Positions 13,521-14,912 of a stretch of 14,912 nucleotides of DNA are shown here, piece after piece. The DNA is from Holosporaceae bacterium (GTDB taxonomy: Bacteria > Pseudomonadota > Alphaproteobacteria > UBA3830). The number at the start of each line of letters is the position of its first letter. Position 1 is the first letter of the stretch. The translations under genes were made by a program, and so were the position numbers. The DNA is taken from the NCBI GenBank assembly GCA_031276835.1, contig JAISMI010000082.1:1-14912 (forward strand), in the 5' to 3' direction. Below the pieces are notes generated by a model. It did no database searches, was not told where the DNA came from, and saw nothing but the letters and a program-made list of their open reading frames with translations.

Positions 13521-14816
13521 ATGCTGAGTTCTTTTAAGACAGTTGGAAATTACTGCTCAAAATTGACGGATGCGGCAATTGATAGAGTAGATAGACACGG
13601 CGCCAGATATGCCACTTTTGGAATTTTTTCGCTGGTCAATTATTTATTCCCGTTTTACATGTGGTCGGATCGCAGTTTCGAAACGACGGCTTTGTTTATC
13701 CGAGTAATCGCCGTTATTCTAAATTTTTTCCTTATAATTCACGAATCATGGCCCAGATCTTTACAGAGATATCTTCCGCTGTTTTGGTATTTTACGCTTA
13801 TGTATTCGTTGCCTTTTTTTGCCTTCCATATGTTATGTTTGGATGGTATTTCGGCAATTGGACTTATCAACGTGTCGTTTGCGCTCATTTTGTCTCTGAT
13901 ATTAATGGATTTCTACGCTTTTTTGATAGTTTTTTCGTTTGGAGCGGCCGCTGCGTTTGCGGTGGCAAAAATAACCGGAGCAAACATGGATTTTAATATC
14001 GGCCATGATATTTCGTTTCAAATCGTCTACGTAATGGTCTTATCCGGCATAATATCGTTGGTGTTTTCCACAAACAAAGAGAAAATAGAGCGGGAAAAAA
14101 TAGCGGCTCTTCGCGATTTCGGAGGGATAATGGCTCATGAAATGAGAACTCCGCTTTCGACGATATCGCTATTGTGCAAGTTAATTGAACGGGAATTGGC
14201 AAAAGAAAAATTTGACATGCAAAAAGTCGATTCCAACACAAAAAAAATTAGTAGAGAAGTTAACTGTATCTTAGTTTACGTCGACATGGCGTTGTTCAAA
14301 CTTAATAAACAACGCGCTTTATTTGATTACACGGAGCAATTGAGCATAAAAGAATGCATACTCGACGCCATCGCCCAATATCCATTTAATAATAAAGAAA
14401 AAGAGCTGATTGTTTTCGAAGATACCAACGATTTCTTGATTAAAGGCAACAAAAACTGCGTCATACACATTTTATTCAATCTGATGCGGAACGCGATCTA
14501 TCAAATAAAATCGTCCGGCAAGGGAAAAGTCATAATATCCCTTTCGAGACGCGAGTTATACAATATACTATCATTTAAAGACACCGCTTCCGGAGTGGAT
14601 TCCATTATGTACGGCAAGTTATTTTCGCCAATGGTCACGAGTAAATTTTCTGGAACAGGTTTAGGACTCTATTTTTGCAAAAACGCCATGGAGAGCATGG
14701 GGGGGATGATCCGCTGCAATACGGTTCTAGGTAAATTCACGGAATTCGTCTTGATGTTTCCGAATCTGGACGAGCTTTCAATAGATGGCGAGAATATGGT
14801 TATTAGTAAAAATTAA
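13521..14816 (+). CDS. Six-helix sensor histidine kinase, CqsS/LqsS-like, without receiver
   Basis: The 431-residue protein begins with about six membrane helices over residues 30-185 (for example LFWYFTLMYSLPFFAFHML and VIAVILNFFLII). These resemble the ligand-sensing domain of CqsS in Vibrio and LqsS in Legionella, which respond to alpha-hydroxyketones. The kinase core follows: HisKA with the phosphoacceptor His206 intact (MAHEMRTPLST), N box NLMRNAIYQI (N324), G1 box DTASGV (D354; the first Gly of DxGxG is Ala), and G2 box GTGLGL (378-383). No receiver domain follows, so a separate response regulator is expected (LqsR-like in Legionella). The start at 13521 has AAGGA 5 nt upstream. It is preceded by fzlA and a 69-nt gap. 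The autoinducer and the regulator partner are not in this window, so a quorum role is inferred from the membrane domain. Confidence 0.82.
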   Translation: MLSSFKTVGNYCSKLTDAAIDRVDRHGARYATFGIFSLVNYLFPFYMWSDRSFETTALFIRVIAVILNFFLIIHESWPRSLQRYLPLFWYFTLMYSLPFFAFHMLCLDGISAIGLINVSFALILSLILMDFYAFLIVFSFGAAAAFAVAKITGANMDFNIGHDISFQIVYVMVLSGIISLVFSTNKEKIEREKIAALRDFGGIMAHEMRTPLSTISLLCKLIERELAKEKFDMQKVDSNTKKISREVNCILVYVDMALFKLNKQRALFDYTEQLSIKECILDAIAQYPFNNKEKELIVFEDTNDFLIKGNKNCVIHILFNLMRNAIYQIKSSGKGKVIISLSRRELYNILSFKDTASGVDSIMYGKLFSPMVTSKFSGTGLGLYFCKNAMESMGGMIRCNTVLGKFTEFVLMFPNLDELSIDGENMVISKN

Positions 14817-14846
14817 ACAAACATTTTGGAGTAGCGGTTGCGCCGT

Positions 14847-14875
14847 CGTTCGAACTCAAATATATTGTACGAACG
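14847..14875. repeat. Imperfect dyad beyond the sensor-kinase gene, at the window edge
   Basis: CGTTCG (14847-14852) and CGAACG (14870-14875) are perfect 6-bp inverted repeats around a 17-nt spacer. No T-run follows on either side, so it is not a typical terminator. The remaining bases to 14912 carry a minus-strand open frame of about 30 codons ending at 14813, which could be the tail of a convergent gene but is too short to call. Confidence 0.3.
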
Positions 14876-14912
14876 GTTATGGGATGCGCGCGACAATGAT
14901 ACTGACCTGCCA

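Noticed and set aside
14813..14912. Minus-strand open frame of about 30 codons running off the window edge
   Set aside because: A stop-free run of this length is expected fairly often by chance, and the Arg/Ser/Asn-rich translation matches no family I recognise.
14880..14912. Terminal sequence ending GATACTGACCTGCCA, vaguely like an insertion-sequence end
   Set aside because: There is no second inverted repeat and no transposase in view, so nothing supports an element.
1..14912. CRISPR arrays, phage structural genes, toxin-antitoxin pairs, complete rRNA or tRNA genes
   Set aside because: I looked for regularly spaced repeats, paired small genes and tRNA/rRNA signatures on both strands and saw none beyond the T-arm-like fragment.

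Overview
The window looks like the chromosome of an alphaproteobacterium of moderate-to-low GC. It is probably host-associated, perhaps Holosporales- or Rickettsiales-like, but that finer placement is inference. The evidence is an FzlA-type FtsZ-binding GST homologue, a PleC/DivJ/DivL-type sensor kinase, the miaB-ybeY-corC cluster, and the rplK-rplA-rplJ-rplL cluster with an L10-type leader. No plasmid, phage or CRISPR machinery is visible.

Layout. Positions 1-3163 (+) form a tight housekeeping run: a 5'-truncated transaldolase (TalC/Fsa type), miaB, ybeY and corC/ybeX. miaB and ybeY overlap by 4 nt and ybeY and corC by 17 nt. The usual phoH/ybeZ gene between miaB and ybeY is absent. A major facilitator transporter follows (3225-4490), where lnt would often be. 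At 4594-6861 lies a membrane PAS histidine kinase with an intact ATPase domain whose phospho-accepting histidine is replaced by asparagine. From 6886 to 7635 is an accessory island: a small secreted protein of unknown function on the minus strand, a 17-nt repeat on both sides of it, an AT-rich nested palindrome in front of it, a tRNA T-arm-like fragment and a strong terminator.

Positions 7636-9796 (-) hold rplK, rplA, an L10 leader, rplJ and rplL. The cluster ends at a 10-bp hairpin terminator and is separated from both secE-nusG and rpoBC. Divergently, rplI (9995) heads an overlapping operon with a small Ead/Ea22-like coiled-coil protein and a KimA-type potassium transporter (to 12709). The window closes with fzlA (12783-13451) and a CqsS/LqsS-like six-helix sensor kinase without a receiver domain (13521-14816).

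How the genes work together. Most are translation genes: tRNA modification, rRNA maturation and ribosomal proteins. Overlaid on these are cell-cycle or signalling proteins (the atypical kinase, FzlA, the quorum-sensor-like kinase) and two transporters. The most unusual item is the DivL-like loss of the phosphoacceptor in the 4594-6861 kinase. The next are the rplI / Ead-Ea22-like / kimA operon and the small secreted-protein island. I found no clear-cut undescribed multi-gene system.
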